Below are positions 50,423 to 58,798 of a stretch of 64,000 nt of DNA, in pieces. Both the position numbers and the translations under genes were made by a program. The notes beneath the pieces were generated by a model that did not search any database, was not told where the DNA came from, and saw nothing but the letters and a program-made list of their open reading frames with translations. The first letter of the stretch is position 1. The number at the start of each line of letters is the position of its first letter. The stretch is from NCBI GenBank assembly GCA_017962375.1, contig JAGCVJ010000018.1:62001-126000 (forward strand), read 5' to 3'. This DNA comes from Bacteroidales bacterium. Lineage in GTDB: Bacteria; Bacteroidota; Bacteroidia; Bacteroidales; UBA932.

Positions 50423-51445
50423 CTATTTAATATATGGATGCAGCCTCAGGGTGTCCTCCGGGGAGAGAATGTTGTTTTGGCAGAGATTCTTGAGGGTGCA
50501 CTGCTCCTTCCCCTGAGACTGGATGAAAAGCTCTATGCCACGGGCGTTGTACGCTCCTATGTAAGGATGCCTGGAGAGGAATGTCTTGTCTGAATCGGCG
50601 ATGGAGAACTTCCTTATTCCTGCCGGATGAACGAACACCTGGTCTTTGATCCGGTCGAACTTCTCCTGGTCCATTCCCTTGATTTCCAGCAGCTGGTCTA
50701 TGCTGGCAAAACTCCCCAGGGCTTTCCTGTAGGAGAGTATGGCCTTGCAGAAATACGGGCCTATGCCCCTTACGGAAATCAGCGCCGCGCTGTCTGCCTC
50801 GTTGAGGTCTATGTACACTTTGCTTTTGCTTTCATAGGAACTTCCGTAGACTCTCTCTTCTTGTTTGGGCGATGGAGTGTCCGGAATCTTGCTTTCAGCT
50901 TTTGTTTCCGCATTCGGCGCCTGGGCTTGGGGAATTGTGATGTACGGGGCCAGCTCCTTGTATTTCTGAGGGCTCACGGTGTACATCTTTGAGAAGTCTT
51001 CCTTCTTTTTGAACCTCCCTCCTTTATCGCGATAATGAATAATGGCAAGTGCCTGCTTGTAAGACAATCCTAGCAGCTGAAGGCTGTCTATTGAGATGGT
51101 GTTCGGGTTGAAACAGAACAGGCTGTACTTTCTTTTTCCGGATTTCTTGGCCTTGGGTTCTGCACAGAAGCCAGAGCCGCCGGAGTCTGCCTTTTCAGAA
51201 TAAACTTCTTCATGCGGGGCCTGCGCAGAATAGGTCTGCACAGGGTTGTTTCCCGTGTCCTTGTCATCTGAACATTTGTGGATTGTGAACGTGACGGCCT
51301 GGAAAATGAATATCAGGGCCATCATCCCGATTACGCCTCTGGCGGTGGTGTCGCTGACTTTACCTCTTTCCTTTTTGTCTGAGTTTTCCGTCCCTCTTCT
51401 CCAGAATCTCATCCCTTCCAAGATCTTCATCCTCATCTTTCCCAT
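50423..51445 (-). CDS. Membrane-anchored helix-hairpin-helix (ComEA-like) protein
   Basis: Up to 340 residues from ATG 51445, which overlaps rsmI by 86 bp; in-frame ATGs at 51436, 51430 and 51412 (MRFWRRGTENS) shorten the overlap. One membrane helix near residue 45 (VIGMMALIFIFQAVTFT), a linker, then two helix-hairpin-helix modules: IDSLQLLGLSYKQALAIIHYRDKGGRF and INLNEADSAALISVRGIGPYFCKAILSYRKALGSF. The second is followed by a third repeat-like segment (FIQSQ...LKNLCQNNILSPEDTLRLHPYIK). ComEA-like proteins bind DNA; no other competence gene is here. One ATCGCGAT inside at 51026. Confidence 0.83.
   Translation of the reverse strand: MGKMRMKILEGMRFWRRGTENSDKKERGKVSDTTARGVIGMMALIFIFQAVTFTIHKCSDDKDTGNNPVQTYSAQAPHEEVYSEKADSGGSGFCAEPKAKKSGKRKYSLFCFNPNTISIDSLQLLGLSYKQALAIIHYRDKGGRFKKKEDFSKMYTVSPQKYKELAPYITIPQAQAPNAETKAESKIPDTPSPKQEERVYGSSYESKSKVYIDLNEADSAALISVRGIGPYFCKAILSYRKALGSFASIDQLLEIKGMDQEKFDRIKDQVFVHPAGIRKFSIADSDKTFLSRHPYIGAYNARGIELFIQSQGKEQCTLKNLCQNNILSPEDTLRLHPYIK
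51026..51033. repeat. ATCGCGAT palindrome inside HhH gene
   Basis: Extends to TATCGCGATA. One of eleven copies. Confidence 0.7.
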
Positions 51446-52121
51446 TTTCTTTCCCTTCTACTATAACAACTATTTCTCCCTTAGGTTCGTTTTCGGTGAA
51501 CCATAAAACCAGTTCGTCCAGAGTGCCTCTTCTGCACTCGTTGTGGACTTTGCTTATCTCGCGGCATACGGCTGCCTTTCTCTGGCCTCCGGCAAATTCC
51601 TTCAGGCTTTCCAGAAGCTTGAGCAACCTGTATGGCGATTCGTAAATGATTGATGTTACCGGGCTTTCCGCAATCATCCTGACTCGTGTCTGGCGGCCTT
51701 TTTTCTGAGGAAGAAAGCCTTCGAACAAGAAGCGGTCAGACGGAAGTCCGCTTACGGTAAGTGCTGGAACAAAGGCGGTGGCGCCTGGCAGTGCCTCCAC
51801 CTCAATGCCGTTTTCTATGCAGGCTCTGGTTACAAGAAAACCGGGGTCTGAGATTCCCGGCGAGCCGGCATCGGTTATCAGAGCTGCGTTCTGCCCTTCC
51901 AGAATCTTTTTGCAGATGCTGTCGGTCCTTTTGTGCTCGTTGAACTTGTGGTAGCTTTCCATGTGGGTGGAAATCCCGTATTTTTTCAGCAGAACGCTTG
52001 ATGTGCGGGTGTCTTCGGCGTAGATGACGTCCACGTCTTTGAGAACCTGCAAAGCCCTGAGAGTGATGTCCTCAAGATTGCCCACAGGAGTAGGCACCAG
52101 ATATAGTTTTCCGCTGTCCAT
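51360..52121 (-). CDS. rsmI: 16S rRNA (cytidine1402-2'-O)-methyltransferase
   Basis: 253 residues from ATG 52121, which follows the upstream stop by 1 bp. SAM-dependent methylation of C1402 in 16S rRNA. Markers are KLYLVPTPVGNLEDITLRAL, DVIYAEDTRTSSVLLKKYGI, LITDAGSPGISDPGFLVTRAC, VEALPGATAFVPAL and GLPSDRFLFEGFLP. The C-terminal end is Lys/Glu/Asp-rich (ENGKDEDEDLGRDEI). Cytoplasmic. Co-transcribed with the acidic coiled-coil gene and the HhH gene. Confidence 0.95.
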   Translation of the reverse strand: MDSGKLYLVPTPVGNLEDITLRALQVLKDVDVIYAEDTRTSSVLLKKYGISTHMESYHKFNEHKRTDSICKKILEGQNAALITDAGSPGISDPGFLVTRACIENGIEVEALPGATAFVPALTVSGLPSDRFLFEGFLPQKKGRQTRVRMIAESPVTSIIYESPYRLLKLLESLKEFAGGQRKAAVCREISKVHNECRRGTLDELVLWFTENEPKGEIVVIVEGKENGKDEDEDLGRDEILEKRDGKLRQKGKR

Positions 52122-52122
52122 T

Positions 52123-52980
52123 CTAGTTCCTGAACTTGCGGCGGATATGCATGTAGAACCTGTAAACGGTGTCGCTTCCCTGGTCCCATTCCGGATGGGC
52201 CTGGCGGAAGAACTGCACGATTGCCTTGAAGTTAGGCATAGTCTCAACTTCCCTCATCTGGCTGTCGAACTTTGCCGGATCGGAGTTGAACAGCTCTCTT
52301 ACGAACTCAAGCTTGTCGTTGATGCCCATGCTGTCCAAAAGGCTGTCTACATATTCTGCAGGATAGTCATATTCCCAGTCATACCAGTCTCTGCTGGTCT
52401 TGGTGCTGACGCCTTCAGGCTCTTCAACCGGCTCCTCTTCTGCCTTTTCTTCCTCAACAGCCTCTTCCTCAGCCACCGGATTGTCTTCAGTTTCAACCTC
52501 TTGCTCGGTTACCTCTTCTTCTGGCTCCGGCTCGCTCTCAGCCTCCGGAGCATTTTCAACGGCATCTGCATTCTCCTCAACTGGCTCTTGGGCTTCTTCA
52601 GCCTCTATCTGCTCGTCTATGTCCTCTTCTTCAACTGCCGGCTCTTCAAAAACATCCTCGTCCATGGTGAGGTGGAAACTGTCGTCCACATCTGCGGCGT
52701 CAAATACAGGCTCGGCTGTAACTGCCTCAAAGTCATCTTCCTCAACCTGTGGTTCCACGGCTGCAAGGCTATCCACTTTGTCGCCAATGGAGGTAAGGCG
52801 GCTGCTCAGGCTGTCCACCCTGTCGCTCAGGGAAGAGATCATCTTTGCAATTTCATCCAGTTTCTCTTCCAGCGCTATCACCTGACTTTCCTTGTCGTCA
52901 GACTGGTTAAGCTCGTACTGCTTCAGAGCTTCCGCCAGGGCGGAAAGCAGTCCTTTTTTCTCTTCCATATTTCTGTCCAT
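52123..52980 (-). CDS. Acidic coiled-coil protein with conserved C-terminal domain
   Basis: About 285 residues from ATG 52980 (MDRNMEEKKG); ATG 52968 is an alternative and a longer extension would run through the repeats. Residues 5-85 include a coiled coil (IALEEKLDEIAKMISSLSDRVDSLSSRLTSI). A very acidic Glu/Ala/Pro-rich middle of about 110 residues follows (EEEDIDEQIEAEEAQEPVEE). The last 85 residues form a compact domain (DWYDWEYDYPAEYVDSLLDS, EFVRELFNSDPAKFDSQM, FFRQAHPEWDQGSDTVYRFY) that I do not recognise. Its promoter is duplicated in the 69-bp repeats. Confidence 0.75.
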   Translation of the reverse strand: MDRNMEEKKGLLSALAEALKQYELNQSDDKESQVIALEEKLDEIAKMISSLSDRVDSLSSRLTSIGDKVDSLAAVEPQVEEDDFEAVTAEPVFDAADVDDSFHLTMDEDVFEEPAVEEEDIDEQIEAEEAQEPVEENADAVENAPEAESEPEPEEEVTEQEVETEDNPVAEEEAVEEEKAEEEPVEEPEGVSTKTSRDWYDWEYDYPAEYVDSLLDSMGINDKLEFVRELFNSDPAKFDSQMREVETMPNFKAIVQFFRQAHPEWDQGSDTVYRFYMHIRRKFRN

Positions 52981-52990
52981 ACTATATCTT

Positions 52991-53156
52991 TTATTTTCGC
53001 TCGATTTGCTTATATTTATATTCTCAAATATATGCTGCATCTCGGAAAATTAAGCAAGCTTATTTTCGCTCGATTTGCTTATATTTATATTCTCAAATAT
53101 ATGCTGCATCTCGGAAAATTAAGCAAGCTTATTTTCGCTCGATTTGCTTATATTTG
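52991..53156. repeat. 69-bp tandem repeat, 2.4 copies, containing divergent promoters
   Basis: Units start at 52991, 53060 and 53129 with a period of 69 bp; the third stops after about 27 bp. I see no difference between the first two. Each full unit has a minus-strand -7 box TATATTTG (53032-53025 and 53101-53094). On the plus strand the units carry TATATTTA, and in the last partial unit the perfect TATATTTG (53149-53156), which serves tdk. Confidence 0.92.
53149..53156 (+). promoter_or_regulatory. -7 promoter box (TATATTTG) for tdk
   Basis: Exact TAnnTTTG in the third, partial repeat, 23 nt before the ATG at 53180. The matching positions in the two full repeats read TATATTTA. Confidence 0.6.
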
Positions 53157-53179
53157 TATTTAGTACAAAAATAGAAAAA

Positions 53180-53773
53180 ATGTTTCTTGAAAGTGCAAAA
53201 CAGAGCGGCTGGCTTGAAGTTATCTGCGGAAGCATGTTCTCGGGCAAGACAGAAGAGCTTATCCGCAGGCTCAAGAGGGCGAATTTCGCCAAGCAGAGGG
53301 TGCAGATTTTCAAGCCGTCCATAGACAACCGCTATTCAGATACTGACGTGGTCTCTCACGAGGGCCATTCCATACAGTCTATCAGCGTGGATTCATCCCA
53401 GAACATCCTGCTGTATGCCACCGATGTGGATGTTGTGGGAATAGACGAGGTCCAGTTCTTTGATGAAGGCATTGTAGATGTCTGCAATATTCTCGCCGAC
53501 AAGGGCATAAGGGTTATCGTGGCCGGGCTGGACATGGACTATCTGGCCAAGCCTTTTGGTCCTATGCCTGCACTTTTGGCCAGAGCTGAGCACATTACCA
53601 AGGTTCACGCCATCTGCGTCAGATGCGGCCAGCCTGCCCAGCACTCTCACCGCCTGCCAAGCGTCAAGGGAGCCGGGGCAGACGAGCAGGTTCTCATCGG
53701 CGAAACAGACAAGTACGAGCCACTCTGCCGCCACTGCTTCAACGCCGCCCTCAAAGAGGAAGGCAAACTTTGA
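53180..53773 (+). CDS. tdk: Thymidine kinase (type II)
   Basis: 197 residues from ATG 53180; a TTG start at 53144 would lie inside the promoter. Phosphorylates thymidine in the salvage pathway. P-loop [19 protein letters not shown], the magnesium Asp region [11 protein letters not shown], the lasso-type PVL/PMPALL segment, and a zinc site with Cys pairs ([15 protein letters not shown] and YEPLCRHCF). Type II (human TK1-like) family. Followed by a bidirectional terminator. Confidence 0.97.
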   Translation: MFLESAKQSGWLEVICGSMFSGKTEELIRRLKRANFAKQRVQIFKPSIDNRYSDTDVVSHEGHSIQSISVDSSQNILLYATDVDVVGIDEVQFFDEGIVDVCNILADKGIRVIVAGLDMDYLAKPFGPMPALLARAEHITKVHAICVRCGQPAQHSHRLPSVKGAGADEQVLIGETDKYEPLCRHCFNAALKEEGKL

Positions 53774-53797
53774 TAAACTCAAAAAAAGGATAAAATG

Positions 53798-53830
53798 ATC
53801 CCGGTGTTCCAATATGTGGGACACCGGGAT
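53798..53830. terminator. Bidirectional terminator between tdk and aspA
   Basis: 13-bp stem ATCCCGGTGTTCC / GGGACACCGGGAT with one G-T pair and a 7-nt loop, between convergent genes. TCTTTT follows on the plus strand and TCATTTTATCC then a T-tract on the minus strand. Confidence 0.88.
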
Positions 53831-53860
53831 TCTTTTAGTTTAAAACGGTAAACGTTGTGT

Positions 53861-55273
53861 TTATTTCTTGTAGTCGCGGGCAGCGAGCATGTTCTTAGGG
53901 TTGAGGGCTTCGTCGAGCTTTGCCTTGGTCATGACCTTCTGCTCAAGAACAATGTCGTAAACGCTGCGGCCGGTCTGCTGAGCCTCCTTGGCTATCTTGG
54001 TGCTGGCCTTGTAGCCGATGTAAGGGTTGAGGGCGGTAACGATTCCGATGGAGTTCTTGACCAGATCAAGGCAATGGTCCTTGTTGGCGGTGATGCCGTC
54101 TACGCACTCAACTCTGAGAGTGTTCATCACGTTGCTCATCCAGGTAATGCTCTCAGTAATGCACTGGATGATAACAGGCTCCATAACGTTGAGCTGGAGC
54201 TGGCCAGCCTCGGCTGCAAATGCAACGGCGGTGTCGTTTCCGATAACCTTGAAGCAAACCTGGTTGGTAACTTCAGGGATGACAGGATTAACCTTGCCAG
54301 GCATGATGGAAGATCCAGGAGCCTTTGGAGGAAGGTTGATCTCTCCCAGACCGCATCTTGGGCCGGAAGCCAGCAGACGGAGGTCGTTGGCAACCTTTGA
54401 CAGTTTTACAGCAAGCCTCTTTACTGCTCCATGATATGCAACGTAAGGAGCTGTGTCAGGAGTAGCGGCTACAAGGTTCTTTGCAGCATAGAAAGGTTCT
54501 CCGGTAAGTTCAGCAAGCTTCTTGCAGCAGAGCTTGGTGAAGCCAGGAGTGGCGTTGATGCCGGTTCCGATAGCGGTACCGCCCATGTTGATTGCATAGA
54601 GCTTCTTCTTGTTGTACTCGAGGTTCTCGATTTCTTCTTCCAGAGAATCGGCGAATGCCTTGAATTCCTGGCCCAAAGTCATAGGGACAGCGTCCTGGAG
54701 CTGGGTTCTTCCCATCTTGATGATCTTGTCGAATTCCTTGGCCTTTGCCTTGAAGGAAGCAACGAGGGCTTTCAGGCTGTCGATGAGCATCTTGTTCATC
54801 CTCACGATGGTAAGGTGGAGAGCTGTAGGATAGGCGTCGTTGGTGCTCTGTGCGCAGTTGATGTGGTCGTTAGGGGAAACAGTCTTGTAGTCTCCTCTCT
54901 GCTTGCCCATAATCTCGAGGGCGCGGTTTGCGATAACCTCGTTTGCGTTCATGTTGACTGAAGTGCCTGCACCGCCCTGGAGCATGTCGATAGGGAAGTC
55001 CTGGTGCATCTTGCCGGCGATAATTTCCTTGCAAGCCTTTACAACAGCCTTGGTAATGGTGTTGTCAACAACGCCGAGCTCGTTGTTTGCCTGGATAGCA
55101 GCCAGCTTAACGTAAGCGATAGCCACAACGAAATCAGGATAGTCGCACATCCTGATGCCGGAAATCTTGTAGTTGTTCAGCGCTCTCTGAGTCTGAACAC
55201 CGTAATATGCCTCTGCAGGAACTTTGAGCTCGCCCAGAAGGTCTGATTCAACTCTATATTTCGTAGTTGCCAT
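53861..55273 (-). CDS. aspA: Aspartate ammonia-lyase
   Basis: 470 residues. Converts L-aspartate to fumarate and ammonia; here it likely feeds fumarate respiration together with the class I fumarase in this window. The fumarase/aspartase superfamily signature is GSSIMPGKVNPVIPE. Other markers are the N-terminal RVESDLLGELKVPAEAYYG, the substrate-site INCAQSTNDAYPTALH and the GGTAIGTGINATPGF segment. Aspartase rather than fumarase C is chosen from the GELKVP start. Cytoplasmic tetramer. Promoter box TATATTTG at 55336-55329. Confidence 0.95.
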   Translation of the reverse strand: MATTKYRVESDLLGELKVPAEAYYGVQTQRALNNYKISGIRMCDYPDFVVAIAYVKLAAIQANNELGVVDNTITKAVVKACKEIIAGKMHQDFPIDMLQGGAGTSVNMNANEVIANRALEIMGKQRGDYKTVSPNDHINCAQSTNDAYPTALHLTIVRMNKMLIDSLKALVASFKAKAKEFDKIIKMGRTQLQDAVPMTLGQEFKAFADSLEEEIENLEYNKKKLYAINMGGTAIGTGINATPGFTKLCCKKLAELTGEPFYAAKNLVAATPDTAPYVAYHGAVKRLAVKLSKVANDLRLLASGPRCGLGEINLPPKAPGSSIMPGKVNPVIPEVTNQVCFKVIGNDTAVAFAAEAGQLQLNVMEPVIIQCITESITWMSNVMNTLRVECVDGITANKDHCLDLVKNSIGIVTALNPYIGYKASTKIAKEAQQTGRSVYDIVLEQKVMTKAKLDEALNPKNMLAARDYKK

Positions 55274-55328
55274 GTTTTTAAAAATTAAATATGATTAAAT
55301 TCTACTTATAATCTTTTTTGAAGAGAAC

Positions 55329-55336
55329 AAATATAA
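55329..55336 (-). promoter_or_regulatory. -7 promoter box (TATATTTG) for aspA
   Basis: Exact TAnnTTTG on the minus strand, 55 nt before the ATG at 55273. Confidence 0.5.
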
Positions 55337-55397
55337 TTAAAATTTGATACGAATGCCACACGTCCTGGGATTATTTTTCTTTTCCGCTTCAAAAAGG

Positions 55398-56582
55398 TTA
55401 TGCCTTATTGATGTAGCGGTAGGAGAAGCAGGCCGTGATGAAATAGATGATGGCCTGTGCCCAGAGGGCGAAGAATTCCGGCATGATTACGGAGAAGTCC
55501 GATGCCATGCAGTTGATCTTGATGTAGCCCTGAACTCCGAAGGTTCCCGGGAAGATGTAGGAAAACCACTTCCAGAAGGCCGGGAAGCTGGAAACTGGCC
55601 AGGTAAGGCCGCTCAGGAAAAGAAGTATCACGCTGAAAAACAGGAACATCACCATGCCAGTCTCGCGGTTGCGGATAAATACGGTGCAGGTCTGGGAGAA
55701 GAATATAGTGGCCAGCAGGAACGGAACCAGAAGCCTGTAGATGTCCCAGGCGGATGCATAGTGCGGAAGTCCGAATAGCCTAGGCACGAGGATCAGGATG
55801 TATGAGCCGATGATCAGATAGATCAGGAAGTAGGCGAAGCCCTGCCCCCAGATGTACCTCTGGACTTTTTTGTGCGGACCTTCCTGGATGACCTTGTGGA
55901 TGGCATTTTCTTCTCTTCTTGTTCCCGATACCATGCCAATTCCCAGGAAGAGCAGCTGGTGGATGATAAGAACCAGCACTCCCGGAACGAAGAAGCTGGC
56001 AAAGCCGTTGCCTTCGTTGAACAGAATGGTCATCTTGTTTCTCAAAGGCTCGGCGGCTTGCAGGGCCTCCTGCTCTGTCAGGCCGTCTGCGCTGAGTCTT
56101 CTGAGAGAGATGTTTTTGTTCTCGGCCAGCATCACATAGTTGCAGGCCAGGGCTATGTTCTTGTAAATGAAGAAAGTGGCCATGTTCACATAGAGAGAGA
56201 CGGTGGTCTGCTTCCCGGTCTGGATGTCTTTGCTGAAATCTTTCGGGATAACAACAATGCCGTGAATCTCCCTCTTTTTCATCTTCCCGATGGCTTCTTC
56301 CATATTTATGCAGCTTGTCAGGCTGACTTCTCTGGTGGCGTCTATCTTGGAAGCGAAGCCGCGGCTGTAGGAGGTGCCGCACTCGTCTATGATTCCAACA
56401 GGAATCTCGTCCACGCTCTCGTTCAGGTAAACGGTGCTGTAAAGCAGAGGGTAGCCCACTCCGGCAATGATCAGTATCAGCAGCACGCCGCTGTCGGTGA
56501 AGATGGTCTTTATCTCCCTCCAGGTGATGCCGATCAGCTCACTCAGGTAATCCTTCAAATATGCAAATCTCAACTTTTTCAT
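55398..56582 (-). CDS. ABC-2 family permease (YhhJ/YbhR-like), copy 2
   Basis: 394 residues. N-terminal helix (FTDSGVLLILIIAGVGYPLLYS), an extracytoplasmic domain of about 140 residues (PVGIIDECGTSYSRGFASKI), then five helices (FFVPGVLVLIIHQLLFLGIG, YFLIYLIIGSYILILVPRLF, FLFFSVILLFLSGLTWPV). Same topology as the preceding gene; together they make the two-permease exporter. Last gene of the tolC/hlyD run. No ATPase gene is adjacent. I see no clear terminator. Confidence 0.9.
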   Translation of the reverse strand: MKKLRFAYLKDYLSELIGITWREIKTIFTDSGVLLILIIAGVGYPLLYSTVYLNESVDEIPVGIIDECGTSYSRGFASKIDATREVSLTSCINMEEAIGKMKKREIHGIVVIPKDFSKDIQTGKQTTVSLYVNMATFFIYKNIALACNYVMLAENKNISLRRLSADGLTEQEALQAAEPLRNKMTILFNEGNGFASFFVPGVLVLIIHQLLFLGIGMVSGTRREENAIHKVIQEGPHKKVQRYIWGQGFAYFLIYLIIGSYILILVPRLFGLPHYASAWDIYRLLVPFLLATIFFSQTCTVFIRNRETGMVMFLFFSVILLFLSGLTWPVSSFPAFWKWFSYIFPGTFGVQGYIKINCMASDFSVIMPEFFALWAQAIIYFITACFSYRYINKA

Positions 56583-56591
56583 TTTCGGCGA

Positions 56592-57776
56592 TTATTTGGT
56601 TGGATAGTTGAGATTGACCATAGCGTCTTTCAGCCTTCTCAGAATCAGGAAAGGCAGGAAGAGGAACACGCACATTCCCAGCATATTGACCCAGCAGTCC
56701 CGGATGCCGGAATTCAGCATGGCCCACTTGACGTAGATAAGATAGTACTGCCTGAGCGGGAATATCTGGGCAAAGCCCTGCATCGGGCCGATCATCATCT
56801 CCACAGGGTATGTCATTCCGCACATGGAAAGAGCGAGAATCGAGTAGAGTGAAGCGGCGCTCAGAGCGTCTCTGAGGACAGGGAAAAGCCCTATGAGGAA
56901 CAGCCCCACGGCGTGGGATGCCAGTATGAGCAGCGTTATGTTTATAGCCATGACCCAGGCCGGTCCCAGAAGCGGGAAACCGAAGACCTTGTAGGCGAAC
57001 GCCACAAACGACAGGCCCAACAGCATATAAATCAGAAAATACGGCAGCAGCTTGCCCACAAGGGCGTTGACGATGCTGCCCCCGGCTTTCTCCAGCAGGT
57101 CGGGAGTGGTCTTGTTCTTCAGCTCAAAGCCAATCGTGAAAACGGTCATCACAATAATGCAAAGAGAAAGAATGCCCGGCCAGATGATTGAAATCAGGTA
57201 GATGGCATAGCTGGTCCACGGATTGCAGATGCTGTGCGTGTCTATTGTAATGGGCTGAAGCTGAGGCATAATGTCGGCCTCGGGAACTCCCTTGGCCCGC
57301 ATAGTTGTTCTTCTTACACCTGCGTTCAGGACATTGGCCAGCTGGTAGAAGCACTTGTAGGCCAGAGTGCCCGGAATCATATATGCCTCCGTGTAATAGA
57401 CCGGCACTGTAGGCCTCAGGCCGTTGACCGTATTTTTGTAAAGGTCTTCCGGAAATTCTATGAAGCCGTAGATTTCTCCTCTCTGCATAGCCAGGCGGGC
57501 ATCGTGATGGCTGCCGTAGCGGTGAGAAATCTCAATTCCCTGCAAGGCCTCCATCTGCTTTATGGCGGTTCTGGAAAGATAGGAATTGTCCTGGTCAACC
57601 ACTCCTACGGGAACTCTCTGCGGAAGCCCCTGATACATCAGAGAAACGAAGAAAATGGCGCAAAAGGCCAAAACCAATATGGTGCCGTACAGATAAATAG
57701 GACGGCTGGACATTATATCCTTCTCCCTGAGCAGGACGTTCAGGATACAACGTAGCATATTGGAACTTTTCCTCAT
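56592..57776 (-). CDS. ABC-2 family permease (YhhJ/YbhR-like), copy 1
   Basis: 394 residues, the same length and topology as the downstream copy. Start segment RPIYLYGTILVLAFCAIFFVSLMYQGLP, extracytoplasmic part with VPVGVVDQDNSYLSRTAIKQM, then helices SYAIYLISIIWPGILSLCIIV, FLIYMLLGLSFVAFAYKVFG and INITLLILASHAVGLFLIGL. It probably pairs with the downstream permease, the HlyD-like fusion protein and TolC for export from the cytoplasm or inner membrane to outside. Lies 6 bp after the hlyD gene and 9 bp before copy 2. Confidence 0.9.
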   Translation of the reverse strand: MRKSSNMLRCILNVLLREKDIMSSRPIYLYGTILVLAFCAIFFVSLMYQGLPQRVPVGVVDQDNSYLSRTAIKQMEALQGIEISHRYGSHHDARLAMQRGEIYGFIEFPEDLYKNTVNGLRPTVPVYYTEAYMIPGTLAYKCFYQLANVLNAGVRRTTMRAKGVPEADIMPQLQPITIDTHSICNPWTSYAIYLISIIWPGILSLCIIVMTVFTIGFELKNKTTPDLLEKAGGSIVNALVGKLLPYFLIYMLLGLSFVAFAYKVFGFPLLGPAWVMAINITLLILASHAVGLFLIGLFPVLRDALSAASLYSILALSMCGMTYPVEMMIGPMQGFAQIFPLRQYYLIYVKWAMLNSGIRDCWVNMLGMCVFLFLPFLILRRLKDAMVNLNYPTK

Positions 57777-57782
57777 CAGAGA

Positions 57783-58772
57783 TTATTTTACGATGGCGCT
57801 CATTCCGGCTCTCAGGTTCGGGATCTTGGAGGTTGGCCTGGCCCTGACTTCAAAGGTCTTGGCGTCGAACTCGCCGGAGGCTTTTGTTGGCTTCCAAGTT
57901 GCGAATGAAGCCATTACGTTGATGAAGTAAACCTCAGCCTCGTATGTCTTGTCGCCCAGGGCCGGTATCTTCACGTTGATCTTGCTTCCCATGGTGATGC
58001 CCTTGAGCATATCTTCTCTGACGTTGAAGGAGAACCACACGTCTTCTATATCGGTGACGGTCATGATAGGGGAGCCTTGGCCAACGAGTTCGCCCACCTT
58101 AGGGAAAACTTCGGTTATAACTCCGGTGATAGGGGAAACCAGATTGATTTCGTCTATGTAGGAGTTAACCTGTGTTACGCTGGCATTGGCGGCGTCCACG
58201 GCTGCCTGGGCTGCCATGCGGTCTTCGCTCTGGGCTCCGTTGCGGGCCAGATTGTACTGGCTGTAAGCTGCTTTCTCAGTGGCCACTGCGGCGTCGTACT
58301 GGGCTTTGGCCTCGTCTCTCTTCTGGGCGGAAACCACTTCCTGGCGGAAGAGGTTTTCCACTCTCTCGTAAGACTTGCGGGCAATGTCTACGCCCACCTT
58401 GGCTTTCTGCCACTGCTCGAACGCTCCTTCCACCAGCTCTGAGCGGGCGCTTCCTGAAGCTTTTGCTCTCTGGGCCATAGCGGCTCTGCTCTGGGCGTTG
58501 GCCTGGATTATCTTGGCCTGCAGTTCAGGGCTGTCGAGCTTGACTACAACTTGTCCTTTGCTTACAGTGTCGCCTTCTCTGTACAGAAGCTGCTCCACTC
58601 TTCCGGCCACTTTTCCGGAAACCCTGTACTCCTGTGCTTCAACAGTTCCCTGTATGGTCAGTTTCTGGGTTGACGAGGTGAGCCAGCCGATTACAACCAA
58701 GGTTATGACAACAAGAAGCAATGCTGCCAAACCTATCAGCAGACTGATTGTACTTTGCTCTAACTTCTTCAT
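57783..58772 (-). CDS. HlyD-family membrane fusion protein
   Basis: 329 residues. N-terminal membrane anchor (TISLLIGLAALLLVVITLVVIGWL), a lipoyl-like beta domain (GTVEAQEYRVSGKVAGRVEQLLYREGDTVSKGQVVVKLD), a long alpha-helical hairpin (about 95-195), the second half of the lipoyl domain (INLVSPITGVITEVFPKVGELVGQGSPIMTVTD) and a beta-barrel. Connects the inner-membrane permeases to the TolC channel. Lies 26 bp after the tolC gene. Confidence 0.94.
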   Translation of the reverse strand: MKKLEQSTISLLIGLAALLLVVITLVVIGWLTSSTQKLTIQGTVEAQEYRVSGKVAGRVEQLLYREGDTVSKGQVVVKLDSPELQAKIIQANAQSRAAMAQRAKASGSARSELVEGAFEQWQKAKVGVDIARKSYERVENLFRQEVVSAQKRDEAKAQYDAAVATEKAAYSQYNLARNGAQSEDRMAAQAAVDAANASVTQVNSYIDEINLVSPITGVITEVFPKVGELVGQGSPIMTVTDIEDVWFSFNVREDMLKGITMGSKINVKIPALGDKTYEAEVYFINVMASFATWKPTKASGEFDAKTFEVRARPTSKIPNLRAGMSAIVK

Positions 58773-58798
58773 ATATAAACTTTTTTAAATTTCTATTT

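Noticed and set aside
52991-53156. CRISPR array
   Set aside because: The 69-bp units follow each other directly without variable spacers, and there are no cas genes.
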